Shown one piece after another: positions 45,195 to 57,014 of a stretch of DNA of 64,000 nucleotides (the first letter of the stretch is position 1; the number at the start of each line of letters is the position of its first letter). Source of the DNA: Perca fluviatilis. Lineage: Eukaryota > Chordata > Actinopteri > Perciformes > Percidae. A model generated the notes under the pieces. That model worked only from the letters and a program-made list of their open reading frames with translations. It was not told the origin of the DNA and did no database searches. Location: NCBI RefSeq assembly GCF_010015445.1, contig NC_053122.1:35973513-36037512 (forward strand), in the 5' to 3' direction. The translations under genes were made by a program, and so were the position numbers.

Positions 45195-47325
45195 TTATTA
45201 CTCCTCATCCTGCACAACATGGCTCACAGGCAGGGAATACCAGAACACCCTCCTGTTTGGTGGCATGAGAGGACAAAGATTACAGATGATGTCTCTCTTC
45301 TTGACCTCCTTAACCCCTCTATTCTGTGGTCGCAAAAGAGTGGGCACCTTCAGCAAGAATTTCTTCATGAGGAAGTCCAATTCCATAAATTCATTCTCCG
45401 TATGGGATAGTTTGTAAAAGATGCTCTTGGAGCTCTTGGAGCCTTATCTTCGCCATCTCCCCAAGCTTTGGTGCTTGCGCTTTCTTGACCTTGACGGTGG
45501 AGTGGCCATTCCTCCAGTCTAGCACATTGGCATTCTCCAATTTGACAACATCCACCTTCCTGGAGTTGGAGCTTGCTCCTCCCCAAGTTTGGCAAAGCTG
45601 ATTTTTTTGTCTTTTACAATCTTCCTGTATGCTTCATAGGAGCAGGTGTTTCCTTTATCCAGGTAATCTGAATGCATCATCTTTATTGTGATGTCACTTG
45701 GCAGGTACCGTCGATTTGGGGCATGCTCCCGTCTGTAATGGCTTGTTGGCTGCCTTCCTCTCTGGTCCTTGGATGGAACCAGTGGCCTGGTGTTCGACTT
45801 CCCCATCATGGAAATGACTAGACTGTCATTTTTAGGGTGGTAGGAATGATGACAGGAAAAACATTTTGCAGACCGATCTTGGCTCTCCTTTCTGGTTTAG
45901 AAGCCGGTAGATGAATAAGCTGCCACGGCAACTTTCTGGGCCGGTTGTTGTTCTTTTGGTTGGCATTGGGGTAACTGAGTAAAACATCCATGATCGTCTT
46001 TCTGTGTAGGTCATCTCCCAGTATTGACTCCATATCTCCCTCCGTCTTTCCTCTGAAATATGGTCTGCACACCTTCTTCAACATTTGGCACCACATGGCT
46101 CTCTCATTGGTGGTCGACGTGATTCCACATCAGGCTGTGGCCCTGGCTGGGGCTCTGGCTCTTGAACTTGTTCCCCTGGGTCTCCAAGTTCCACTTCAGT
46201 CTGTGTCATCATAGGGGATGGGACATAATCTAGGTCTGTAATGTTATCGTATAAGCTGTCCACGCTGGCGGTATCCAGTAAAGTGTCCAGGATGGTCCAC
46301 TCCATTTCTTCAGTGGGGGGCAGGACTTGCTGCCTCTTTGATGGAATACCTACATGTGTATCTTAAATGAAAAAGAGAGAAAATTAGTGGCATGAATGTA
46401 AATCCACATCTGTCTGTGTCTGTCTGTGTCTGTCTGTCTGTCTGTGTACTGCAACAAATTATCATTATTATTATTATTATATGGACCTACAGGACAGCAT
46501 CTTCACTCTGATCAATATATGTATATTGATGTCTGTATATCATAATATTTCATTGTACAGGGAATAACTTCAATTAGGTCCATGACAAAATAATGCATCA
46601 ATTAGGCTAACACAATAAATTAATAATTTTGCACCCTTAATGAAAATGAAGAAAGAAAAGCCAACACACAAAAACGCAGCCTGGCTTCATAAGTTACATT
46701 AGGCCTACAATAATAGGATAAAACACAGAAGCTTGCAGTCATGCAGAGGGACAACATTTTCATAGGTTAATATAATCAAGGGGAATCCAAATTAGATATA
46801 TAATTTTATATTCAGAAGAAGAAACCGTGCAATAAATAAATGCTTAGGAACAGGTACATTTTGGTGGTGATCCGGAACACGGGACATTTGGAATTTGTAT
46901 TGCCTCAGTGACCTATTAGGCTACCTTGACAGAGGTTAGTGCTCTCCAAGTACTTTTCTAGTTATTGAATATTTTTCCACCACTGGTTGGATTATAACTT
47001 TGTGACATGAACAACAAAATGATGACATGGCATCGGCGATGATGTGAAGTTACAGAGGATAAAGTTACAGCTAGGAGCATGGAGGATCAGGGGCAGGTAA
47101 GCAAAGCCATTTAAAACATGGCCTGCCAATTAGCATAATGCTATCTGAATGGACCTCTGAGAGGAAGTCCCGCCCTGGCGGCTGACAGGCGTTTATATTG
47201 TGATAGCCTAGCCTCTAAATGTTTAATCTGTCACTGTTACTTACCATTCTCCGGGTATTTTCTTTTCAACGCCAGTTCGACCATCTTCTTTCCCTGGCTT
47301 TGTGCCAACTCAAACAAAATTTGTG
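45195..47325 (-). pseudogene. Gene of the 6.1-kb transposon, catalytic core deleted
   Basis: Exon 1 at about 47325-47246 reads LAQSQGKKMVELALKRKYPE. Exon 2 from about 46362 reads DTHVGIPSKRQQVLPPTEEM, TILDTLLDTASVDSLYDNIT, then SEERRREIWSQYWEMTYTER, GESRSVCK-like zinc ligands, HYRREHAPNRRYLPSDITIK and SYEAYRKIVKDKKISFAKLG. Immediately after KLGEE it jumps to RKVDVVKLENANVLDWRNGH, skipping the whole DNC..QNKN region present in the older copy. It ends FWYSLPVSHVVQDEE plus stop at the hAT insertion site. There are also two or three frameshifts. The family is known to me only as an uncharacterised repeated fish protein. Confidence 0.7.
46400..46446. repeat. (GTCT)n / (TCTG)n microsatellite
   Basis: Short imperfect tetranucleotide repeat in the intron of the element's gene. 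Confidence 0.9.
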
Positions 47326-48980
47326 TGATGTTAGAAGGGTGAAATCGTAAATGTTAAAACGCAAAGAAATCAGCTGTGTGTGTTCACCATGGAAACAGTA
47401 ACTTCACTGCGCAGCAACACTGTTATTTTTTGTTAGGTAAAACATAACAAGAATACAGTAATGGATGTTACTTTTGTCACATAACAAAGGATGCCTTGAA
47501 TGTCATGAAAATGATAACTCATTTTTGACCAAAAATGCAGTTACTGCCTTTTTGTTTTGTAGGGCAGTGTAGTGATGCCTTCCTCTCTCTGCTCTCTTCT
47601 TGTGCTCCTCCCACTTTTGACAGGGGTGACATTCCTGAATGCTGGCTTCAGCCGGGTGCTCTGCTCTGAAGTGGACATCTTGCCTCAAGCTATTTTCACA
47701 CTCCTCTTTAGCCAGCTTGGTGAAACTAATGTTCCTCTCCTTCACAGCCCTTCCGATATGTTTCATAGGAACATTTGAGAGACTTCTTTTCCTTGTACTC
47801 TTTGTACATTAACTGAATGCTGAAATAACTCGGCAGGTACCTCCTATGTGGCTGGAAGTGGGCTTAAACAATTCAATGTGTTCAAATATTGGAGCCATGT
47901 CAATTTTATTGGTGGGAGTATGTCTGCCTCTGCGCTCTTGTGGTGGTGGTGTACTTGAGGAGACTGTATTGCCAATGATTTTTTGGATGAAAGCCCAAAG
48001 TTGTTAAAAATGTTGTCTTACAGAGACTTCCTGTTGCTGGCGGAGGTCATTATTCAGATGGTAGCTGAGTGACCTGGTTCGTCTGCTAGGAACAGCCGAG
48101 GTGTGGTCTTGCGCTGTGAGACCATGTGGGAAATAAAGTTATTTTTCTCACTGTAGGACATATTCCAATAGCCTGTAAATATCTGTCTCCTCTGATCCTC
48201 AATCCTGAATTTTTTTAATGCGTTTCTTCCTACATAATGGACCACAAGACTTCCCCATCCGTGGAACCTTACTGTGTTCTCCTTCAGCTGCGGCTCGCTC
48301 TTGAAAAATGATTTGGCCGCTATGATTGATATTATCACCATCTTCATCATTATCACCCCCATCCTCTGGTACATAGATAGCATCCCTCTCATCACTGTCA
48401 TTAGCACTCATCACCGTGCCCTCATCCTTTTTGTTCATTTGAGCGACAGATTCTTGTCGGGAGAAGCTATTATCTGCCCCCTCCTCAGTGAAACTGCCTG
48501 CCTGAAAATCTGCATCAAGTGATGCAAACAACCCCTCCAGATAAACTTTTCTCATCCTCTCCTCTTCATTATCTGCTATCTGCTTCAGTGAATTTTGGAG
48601 TAGTTTCCCTCATAATTTCCTAAAATAATTAATAAAAGATGAATGTGATTTTCTTATAATTAGTATCCTAATCAAGTAACCTATTCCACTTTTTTTATAT
48701 TTTAAAATGACCTTAAATACTTTCCTTGAATTATAGGTCAAAGAGATCTTAAGGTAACATGTATGCTTCTTGTCTTTGTAGCCTTACATCTAGGATATTC
48801 TCAGACTTTTACATTTCCTATCATGCTGTCTACTCTCATTAAGCTATACAAATCATTAAAATAGAGTAATCATATGTATTCTTAGCTATCTGTGACTGAT
48901 CGAAAAAACTGATTGGCAAGATGGACTCTGACAACAGAAAAGGCTAATGCTTAAACTAATATGACACCAACACAAGTTAA

Positions 48981-49346
48981 AGGAATAGGGTTGAAAATAG
49001 GGTTGTTCACCATCTCCTTTATATTTATATAGGTGGGCAAACGCATTTTTGTCTCAGTGCATGCACTGTTAATCATCTAGTCTTAATCTGCATTGCTAGT
49101 TTTACTCGTTGTAAATACGCAGGCCACAAGAAGTAATTAGGTTTTGATTTTGTTGTTGTTAGGTCACTTTTACTCACGACATGCTAACGGCAACAAAGCA
49201 TTCCATTCATTACGCTAAGCTAAGCTAGCGGCGGCGGCACCGGACTAAGACAATGCATGCACTGAGACAAAAATGCGTTGGCCCACCTATATAAATATAG
49301 AGGAGATGGTGAATAAACCTATTTCAACAAACGGTGGCGGATTCCT
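48981..49346. mobile_element. 366-bp MITE with TTAA duplication
   Basis: TTAA flanks both sides (48977-48980 and 49347-49350). The ends are AGGAAT and ATTCCT. About 60 bp inside both ends are near-perfect inverted copies (CACCATCTCCTTTATATTTA, then TTTTTGTCTCAGTGCATGCA). TTAA duplication is shared by piggyBac and Kolobok; I do not choose between them. It sits in the intron of the old transposon gene. Confidence 0.88.
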
Positions 49347-49349
49347 TTA

Positions 49350-50560
49350 AATTGCCCAGTTATGTTTAATTCACGTATTATTTAACTAAAAGCTATAATC
49401 ATACAGATCCGTCATGTCATGGGGTTGCCAATTTAAGGCTGACTTGGCATGGTTTTTACCATGTTTTTTCTTCACTTTAACATCAGCAGGGTTCGAGTTA
49501 TAATCTGAGCTTCGTGGGGGTCTCTAATATAGCCTACTAACTAACATTACCGGTGGAGGTAAATAAATAAATAAACAAACTGGGGCTCAGATTGTGACGA
49601 CACACTTTGAGCATGAGAACAAGGTGAAAAGATATTTTAACAGTATTATGAATAAATATTCATGCTGAAATATATCAGTGTGAGGGGTCTGGGGGTCTGG
49701 AGACATTTTCTGCACCAATTTATGGTGGAAATGTCTTTATTTATATGAAGGGAAACAAAATGAAGGTGGCAGGTGACAATTCAAAATATAAAAATATAAC
49801 AGAATATAATGCAGTAATCAGCAGCTTGTTGTTTTAGCTTAAGTTACTTTTTTGGACAATGCACATTTTTTCTTCTTCTATATTTCAGTTGATAACTGAC
49901 ATTGCCGAGCCACTCTCCCCCCTGCTCTCTCTCCGCCGACAGAGATTAGCCGGCAAGTGAGAACGGGAACAGGTGAGCGTCACGTAGCGCCCAGAGAACC
50001 TGAAGTGGAGAGGGCGGAGGACGGTACCGGTAGCTGTTACATCAGGCTCTTGTCTGATCAAATGCCTGCGATTCATTCATTTGCAGGATATAAAGAGTTC
50101 TATTTCTATGGTTGGCAACTGTTGAATTTTAGTGATGCTCAATAAAGCCAATAATATTCTATTTCAATCACGTGATCTAACATGGTTTGCAAATAGGGGA
50201 TAGTAACAGGCAGATTTGACAGCTTTTTTTTTCTTGGTGCTACCCGGGTGCCCTCGTCCACTTTCCTGCAGATGGAAAGCTAACTTTACCGGAGCCTACT
50301 AACTTTTGAAAGAGTAACCTCTGTCACTAAAATTGGATTAGCTGCCTGGAATGTGAAGAGATGTTCGAATCAAGAATCATCAACGCCATTATCAGATTAT
50401 CATTAAATTGTCAGAGTGGATATTGCCTTCAAGTTAGCAGGTAGGCTAAAATGTTTCTAATATATGTAATGTTAGCAGTCTATGATTGTTAGCAGCTGGC
50501 TAGCCGGTAACTTAGGTTGCTAGTATGATTATAAAGTAGTCATTTGCCTTGCTAGGTGCT
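49350..50560. other. Intron remainder of the old transposon gene
   Basis: No exon, terminal repeat or RNA gene is recognised. Microsatellite-like AAATAAATAAAT at 49561. Confidence 0.35.
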
Positions 50561-51003
50561 TTGCTGTCTTCCTTACCCTCTGGATATTTGCGTTTTAATG
50601 CGTGTTCAACCATCATTTTGCCTCGGGATTGTGCCACGGTGTTGTCTCATGCTGTTCTAGCTGGTTGGCTTGTTGGTTCTGTGTGAGGGAGTGTTACGAT
50701 CGGGACAAACAGTATTACAAGGTCCTTCGGGAGAAGGCTACCAAGCCAGACCGTATCTGCAGTGTCAAACCCGGGAAAACAACCCCAGAACGCGATAACT
50801 TCACTTACTGCGGTTTACCTTGGTATTAGCTTGGATTTCATAGTTACTGCAATTTTGACACACTTGTTTCTCCGAAACGGGACATAATTGAACACAGATA
50901 CTTTTTCACAAGACAGAACACATGCCATAAAGCCTATTAGAAGTCTTAACTCATTTTTGACCAAATGTGTAGTTACTGTGCTTTGCCTTTGTAGGGCAGT
51001 ATA

Positions 51004-51940
51004 GATATGATCATACAATGCCTCGTTCCCTGTCCATGCCAAGCTGTCAGCTCATTTGAAAAATAACAAAAAATAAACTACACTCATCTACACTCACAAC
51101 ATTCTTTTAAAAAAGAAGAGGCGCGATAGACAAATAGTGAAAGAGAGAATTAGACCTCTGCATAGTGTCAAAAAGAAGTGGACAGGATCTCAGAGCTTTT
51201 TTTAAAGCCAAGTAGACATGTACAGTAAGTGCCGGTATCTTATTATCAGCTAAATTAATAACCTGTCATTCTTTTTGACAGACAAGGTTATAAGGTAGCT
51301 AGCTAGCAGTTACCAGCAGCACACACTGTTTGCTAGCATGCTCAAAAAATAGCTTTCCTATTTTAAAAATAAATGAATTTGGATTTTGGGGAATGTACAA
51401 CAGTATGGATGATTTATGGAGGGCTCATCTATTGCTTGCAACTACAAACACTTTAAACTGAACTTAGCTCATGATCCTTCTAGTCGTGGTGGTCCTCTCG
51501 ACACTGCCGCCGATTCGCGCGGTTGAGTACAAGCCTTCATGTCAAACTATTGGCCCACGCAACTGACTAATCAGGGCACTAGATGACTTTTCGTTTGCAG
51601 ACCCGCCACGAGATCGTAAATCACCCATATGATCAGAGCTGTATAATGTTTACCATACCACCAACACACTTGAAACCCATCTTGTTTCAAAAAAAAAAAA
51701 AATACTTAATATTAATGATTACATTTACATTTTGGAGAAAAGAAGAGAAGATTTTACAAGAAATGCTGTAGACTATTGGGTGTACACCACATAAAACCAC
51801 AATAAAAATGAAACAGGACAAAATCAATGGAGTTATCAATCTTTTTAAATTTGTTTTTATCAGGAACAGGAACTAAGTGCAGAACTAAATGAAGTGAAGA
51901 GTATATATATATTTATTTATATATAAAAACAGAAAAGCAC
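51004..51940. other. Unassigned stretch
   Basis: No recognisable coding motif. Low-complexity A-rich frames only. Confidence 0.35.
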
Positions 51941-51943
51941 TAC

Positions 51944-52022
51944 GGGGGTTGTGTATCCATTGTATGAATACCTTTGCGTAGAAAACATCCACCTTGGCCA
52001 AAAGTGCTGAACCAACCTTTAC
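51944..52022 (+). pseudogene. 79-bp relic matching the ZMYM-type hAT gene at 58.1 kb
   Basis: It is about 90 percent identical to 58087-58165, including ACCTTTGCG.AGAAAAC and CCACCTTGGCCAAAAGTGCT. It reads MNTFA-KTSTLAKSAEPTF with one stop. No further homology was seen on either side. Confidence 0.7.
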
Positions 52023-52260
52023 AGTATAGCTGTAGAAAAAAACCTATGCAATTCAAATAAACAGACAGCAACAATAATCTTAAAAAAAGCAACATTAAAA
52101 ACTGCATTCTGTTTGCCATTACATAAACTGCAAACTTTGGCATACTTTTACAGCACATGCAATGACAGGCTGAAGCTGAGTGTGTTCAAGAACAGAGCAC
52201 AGAGGAAGTGCAGGTGAGATTCATGAACAAAATCAAACATATATCTATTAAAGCACAAAA

Positions 52261-52262
<2 letters not shown>

Positions 52263-52334
<72 letters not shown>
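52263..52334. repeat. (GT)n microsatellite
   Basis: Two GT runs separated by one GG. Confidence 0.97.
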
Positions 52335-53277
52335 CACCCTCGCATTGTTGCATCATAAAGAGCCAGCTGGGTTCGTTAAGTAGGCCCAGAGCTGTAGGCC
52401 TAATCAGAACACTGGCACCTGACGGGGTCGTAAAGTAATCAGTAGCGGGACGGGCGTGCACACTTGCTACGGATGGTCATGCACTAGCAACACATAAAAC
52501 AGAAATCTCCTCAAATATCCATCCTTTGAAGGATTAATCCATATGGAGTTGATTTCTAGCACATAGAATAAACCTAGTCCTAGACAGAAAGTGTTTAGTA
52601 AGTTTATTCTGTGTACATGTTAACAAGTCTATATGGATTAACCCTTTGAAAGATGTGAAATGAGCAGGCTAGACACTTACAAAACCTCTACATAAACCTA
52701 CTAGTCTACACCACTAACTAGACTTCAAGAATTACAAAGACCAACATAACTTACCTAACCACCTAGCTGTAGAGGTCGACCGATATGGGTTTTCTCAGGC
52801 CGATGCCAATCTTTTGAAATCAGGGTCGGCTGATGGCCGATATATGCTGCCGATTATTTTTGGCCGATATTTGCTTGTTTTTAATCTCTATTTGAAAGCT
52901 AAAATTTAACACTAATAAGTACTTACGATACACAAAATTTCTCAACAAAAACATTTATTGAACACTTGTTTTAGGTCTGAATAAAAATGTATACAGTAAC
53001 ACTTGAACACAGAAAATCTTAGTGGAGCTTCACTTCTGCTACTTAATCATTTTAAATAAAAAAGTCTTGAAGTTACTAAGTAAATAAAAAGTTAGCAGCA
53101 TTAGATAATCTGCTTTAGTGCAATTGATTTAGCAGCGCGATCTCCTCATTTCTGAAGGAAGGAACATTTGTAAACAACAATACAAAAAGGAATGTGCATA
53201 ATATTATATTTAGTTTTAATCCCACTTCAAGATCCTGAGTTTTCTTCACCCCACCCATTCCCCACTGAAAGTTCTTA

Positions 53278-55995
53278 ATACTCCCAGTTTAAGAGCTGCA
53301 GGTTGTAGTGCAGGAAACACAACTGCTCTGCATGTTCTCCTGTGAGCCTGCTCCTCTTCTTGTCATAGATAATACCAATCTCACTGAATATTCTCTCGCT
53401 GGGAACAGAGGAGGGCAGTGGACAGAGGAATTTTCTTGCAAGTGGTGCAAGAAGGTATAGGCGGGATGCATTCTGTTTCCACCATTCTAGTGGCTGACCA
53501 GTCTGTCTGTCAATCAGTGGCTCTCGGAGGTACTGATCCAGCTGCTCAGTGATGTGTTGATCATCATTTTCTTCAGCATGAGTTCCACCACGTGCTCCTA
53601 AAATGTTTGTGTACATCTGTTCAAGAAGACCAGAGGGACCGGGTTGTTCTTCCTCTTCCTCTTCCTCCTCCTCCTCCTCCACCCGTCTCCGTTTCGGATC
53701 TGATTCTTGGACTCCAGTGGTGGCTGTTTTGCACTGTTCAGACACGATGGCGTGCTCTTCTTTCACCCATTCTTGGCCTTTGCTCAGTGTCTCCACTGCA
53801 AAGATTTGACCCTTATAGCGAGGATCCAGCAGCGTCGCCAGCACCAAACATTTGGTCTCCTCTTTGAAAATCTCCTCTCCAAGCTTTGAAACATGGTTTC
53901 CCTGAGTGTTTTGATACCCCTCGTAGTGGGACCCTCTGCCTGAAGCACCATCTTAAGCACAGCAATGCTGGGAATGACGCAGGAGATGGATGCCTCTGCC
54001 TTACTCATCTCAAAAGTGACTTCCTCAATGGGGCCCAGTGTCTCGGTCAAATTTGAGACGAGGGCCCACTGGTCTGCAGTTGGGGTTGTAAACTTTCCAT
54101 GTTCTCCTGCATAGATGTTCAGTGCACGCTTCTGCTCCAGCATCCTCTGCAACAGGTGTAGCGTGGCGTTCCAACGGGTGGGAACAGCCTGAATTATGCT
54201 GTGCTGGGGGAGGTCAAGTTCTTCTTGAATGTCTCTCAGACGCTGTTTTGCGAGCACAGGGTGGCTGAAGTGTGTAGCACATGTCTTTAACTTGGCGATA
54301 ATGTCCCCCACTGCTCTCTGACTGCTGATACCCTCGTTTATCACAAGCTGTAATGTGTGTGCACTGCAGCTGAGATCTGGTATTTCTGCCAATCTGAGGC
54401 CTTTAATCCTATTAGCACCACTGTCTCGGAGCACAAGCACAACTCTGTTGTGGGTGATGTCCCAATGTTTCAGCATGCTAAGGAGCACGTGGCAGATGTA
54501 TTCCCCACTGTGGGAGCCAGACATGGCCTTAACATTTAGTACCACTTGTTTTCTTTCCCATTCACTATTAATGAAATGGCATGTTAGACTTATCAATGAC
54601 TCCGTCTCCCCAGACCAACAGTCTGTCGTGAACGACAAATGAGGGCCAGCATTCTCTGAGTTGATCAGTGTTTTGATTTTCATCTCCACACCTTTCATTA
54701 TGTTTTCCAGCATGTCTGTGCGGTAGTATTTTTCAGTCTTGAGGCTATACCGGGGTTCCAGTGTTGCAATTAAACGCCGAAAGCCAACATCCGAGACCCA
54801 GGCCAGCTGACAGTCTTGCCTGGGCCCGGGACGAGATCTTAGATGGGCCCCCCCCTCACGGCCAGATCTCTCCTTTTCCCTTGCTCTTCCTCTCCTCACA
54901 TCTCTCACTGAAATTAAGTGTGTAATCAGTCTCTGATCCATCCTGCTCAGACTCTCCGACAGGGCAGCGAGCCCCCCCCGCATCACTCTCTCTCTCTCTC
55001 TCTCTCTTCTCTCTCACGGGTAGCCTGACTCTGTCCCTCCGTTGCGGGGCAGCGGGCCCCTCCCGCATCACTCTTTCTGTCACCTGACTGCAGCTGGATC
55101 TCTCTCTGTCTCATCCTTACTGATGGAGCTACCAAACTCAACTGTTTCTGTCAAAGTTAACGTGTTGTGTCAGGCTTTTATACAAGCTAATGGACATTAA
55201 CATGAGAGCTGGCCTGTTACGTTACGTTACAAGGCTCGCAACGTTGGGCGCGCTGTTTCTTACCTTGCTCTACGTTGACAGTTCCAGCTTCACCGTCACC
55301 ACCTTTTTTAAATATTTGTTTAGAAAATCTCTAAGGCCTCTATTTTCTTCTTCTCTTTTCTTTCCTTTTTCCGAGCTCCGGACTTGTGCTGACCGGACAT
55401 TTTGAGCGTACTGAACTTCAAATCAAGTGACAATATCAAATTTTGATCAGTGGCAGCCAAACATTTTTATGTTGGGGGTGGGGGTTCTTGACCACCATTT
55501 CCAGGACAATTAGGAAGAAAACAAATAAAACGCTTTTATGTAATTCAAATATTATGCTACATATTTTTTTCCACAAATAGGCCTATTTAAAAAAAAGATT
55601 TTTAATTCTTCCATAATTTAATGAGGGCCCAGTTCTGGGCCCCCCCCTACTGTGGGCCCGGGACAACAGACCCGTTTGTCCCCCCCTATCGGCGGGCGTG
55701 CCGAGACCACTGTAAATGGCTGGTTGTCTGTAGCAATCATTTCAAGTATTTGTTTATCAATTTTTTTTTACCTCTGGTCAGAATTCTGCCATTTTCTTTG
55801 CGAATCAAACATTTGTGCTACAGTAGGCTGACTGAGATTGGCGGAAGCAGCAGACGCTGCATCTTCTTTTTCTTTTACTGCCTCTTTGTAATCCTGGAGG
55901 TGGTTTGCCTTCAGGTGATTCCACATGTTTGTAGTATTTTTACTTCTAAGCCATCAGACTTAATGACTAATAAAACGGGGAAAATACAAGGTTAA
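53278..55995 (-). pseudogene. hAT (ZBED type) transposase, one frameshift, N-terminal part displaced
   Basis: N-terminal BED-finger remnant TTNMWNHLKANHLQDYKEAV and ASANLSQPTVAQMFD at 55950-55800, then IATDNQPFTVV at about 55715. After an inserted segment the frame resumes VSDVGFRRLIATLEPRYS (54800). It continues through ISLTCHFINSEWERKQVVLN, CSAHTLQLVINEGI and AVPTRWNATLHLLQRMLEQK, with DRDE-type hAT features. A one-base shift near 53860 leads to LVLATLLDPRYKG. The dimerisation domain follows: PLEWWKQNASRLYLLAPLAR, SSVPSERIFSEIGIIYDKKR and LCFLHYN, with a stop at 53278. A Glu run (VEEEEEEEEEEE) is encoded by a GGA/GAG tract. Relatives are about 600-650 residues, so the gene is close to full length. 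Confidence 0.92.
54835..55690. mobile_element. Insert splitting the hAT transposase
   Basis: GGGCCCGGGAC occurs at both borders in the same orientation (54831 and 55654). Removing the segment brings FTVVS next to the VSDVGF part. The interior has CT-rich tracts (54985-55010), poly-C/poly-G blocks and a GTTACGTTACGTTAC word. Borders are approximate and the family is unknown. Confidence 0.5.
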
Positions 55996-57014
55996 GTTAG
56001 TATTTTTGTATAGTATATTCTTAAAGTCATTTTATAGATAGGTATAGATATAAAATCCAAAAAAAAATTATAAATCCGCTAATAATTCAGTGCATTGTAA
56101 GTAATACAAGGCTAAAAACGTTTCTATTCTCTTGCCAAAAACTGTCCTGAAACATGTATTTTTGGTTTGTTTTGTTAGTTGACAGACAAAACCAAATGGA
56201 CAAAACCTAATTAAGGGGGGAAAACAACTTTAGGCCATATGGTCAAAATTAAATGATTTAATAATAATGTAATAACTATAACTTATAACAATAACGTATT
56301 TCACTAGTAAATTGCTGTTGAACGACAAAAACAACCACCATGGCAAAAGGGTATTTTACAACAACTTTGAATGCACCGCGACGCACCGTCTGTGTTGTTC
56401 TTCAGACAAGTAGACAACGGCAGCTGCCCACTGCTTAACATACTGCTGTATGATCCTATACAGTGAAATAAATCACACTTTACACCGTTTAGCTGTCAGC
56501 ATTTTAATCGTGTTTAATCCATCTGCTAGCTAACGATAGGCTAACGTTAGCTGCTGACGAGTGTAATGTTAACTAGCGTCACATGCTGCGATGTTTCTGT
56601 TATTCTAACATTCGTTTTCGGAGCATCAGAGAGCAACGCAGGCATATAAGTGGCGCCGAAACGAGGCACAGAAATCCGCGTTGCTATTCGGTCCGGTAGA
56701 TACGGTCGTTAAAGGCCGGGGCGGGGGGGGGAGCGGGGTTACTCTGGTCCAACCCTAGCAACGACGCTAGCAAAGCAAAGCCAGTCCTTCACTAGCCTAT
56801 GGTTCGTTGGTCTCTTTTAACTACAACTTCTTTATCTGCATTGAGTTGACAACCCTCTCAAATATAGACACACAAACAGAACAAATAATAAAAGTCTCAG
56901 ATCCACTGTCTGTGATTGCAAAATTCTAGCTTAATTATTGTGAAAAAAACTTTTTTGCACACTTCTTTTGTCGGGCAGGTGCGTAGGATATGATCAAAGG
57001 CAACAGATCAAAAA

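Larger units (their letters stand above)
41428..47567 (-). mobile_element. 6,140-bp DNA transposon, CTGCCCTACAAA termini, TGTA duplication
   Basis: Left end CTGCCCTACAAAGCAAAAAG followed by GCAGTAACTACG. The right end, read inverted, is CTGCCCTACAAAACAAAAAG followed by GCAGTAACTGCA. The 4-bp TGTA is duplicated (41424-41427 and 47568-47571). Excising the element and one TGTA joins the old gene as RGRHHYRLDAERH, so the borders are exact. It carries a minus-strand gene of the same family as the gene it interrupted (45195-47325). That gene lacks the DNC..QNKN core, so this copy could only have moved with a transposase supplied in trans or lost its core after insertion. A LINE fragment and a hAT/Tc1 nest lie inside. 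The superfamily is not assigned; 4-bp duplications occur in several, for example Sola and Academ. Confidence 0.85.
40147..50650 (-). pseudogene. Old transposon gene with DNC..QNKN putative transposase, interrupted
   Basis: Minus-strand pieces in order: exon 1 about 50640-50577 (VAQSRGKMMVEHALKRKYPE, donor GTAAGG); 48590-47572 (SCGPLC, IEDQRRQIFTGYWNMSYSEK, RRYLPSYFSIQLMYKEYKEK, TKLAKEECEN, KWEEHKKRAERGRHHY); 41427-41194 (LDDLSICSVDLQKVIMLPRM, SLSVIWHEGIAG); 40798-40147 (ERDVKRIIYWVDNCTAQNKN, LKYFEPGHTFMSADSFHHGV, GKVDVVEVQSRHILAW). The gaps are a 6.1-kb element (41428-47567) and a 379-bp hAT element (40807-41185). Removing them with one target duplication each restores the reading. The DNC-x2-QNKN motif resembles the DDE-like domain of many uncharacterised fish and cnidarian proteins. 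The catalytic role is inferred from context. Frameshifts and stops mean it is dead. A terminal CTGCCCTACAAAGGC on the minus strand ends at 50999, upstream of exon 1. Confidence 0.7.

Noticed and set aside
45172..45417. Plus-strand 81-residue frame and neighbours
   Set aside because: Antisense of the element gene, which is readable on the minus strand (FWYSLPVSHVVQDEE).
52186..52461. His/Thr-rich and Val/Cys-rich frames over the GT microsatellite
   Set aside because: Translation of a dinucleotide repeat. The same applies at 24766, 37379 and 37449.
53592..53867. Plus-strand proline/serine-rich frames
   Set aside because: Antisense of the glutamate-rich tract of the hAT transposase.
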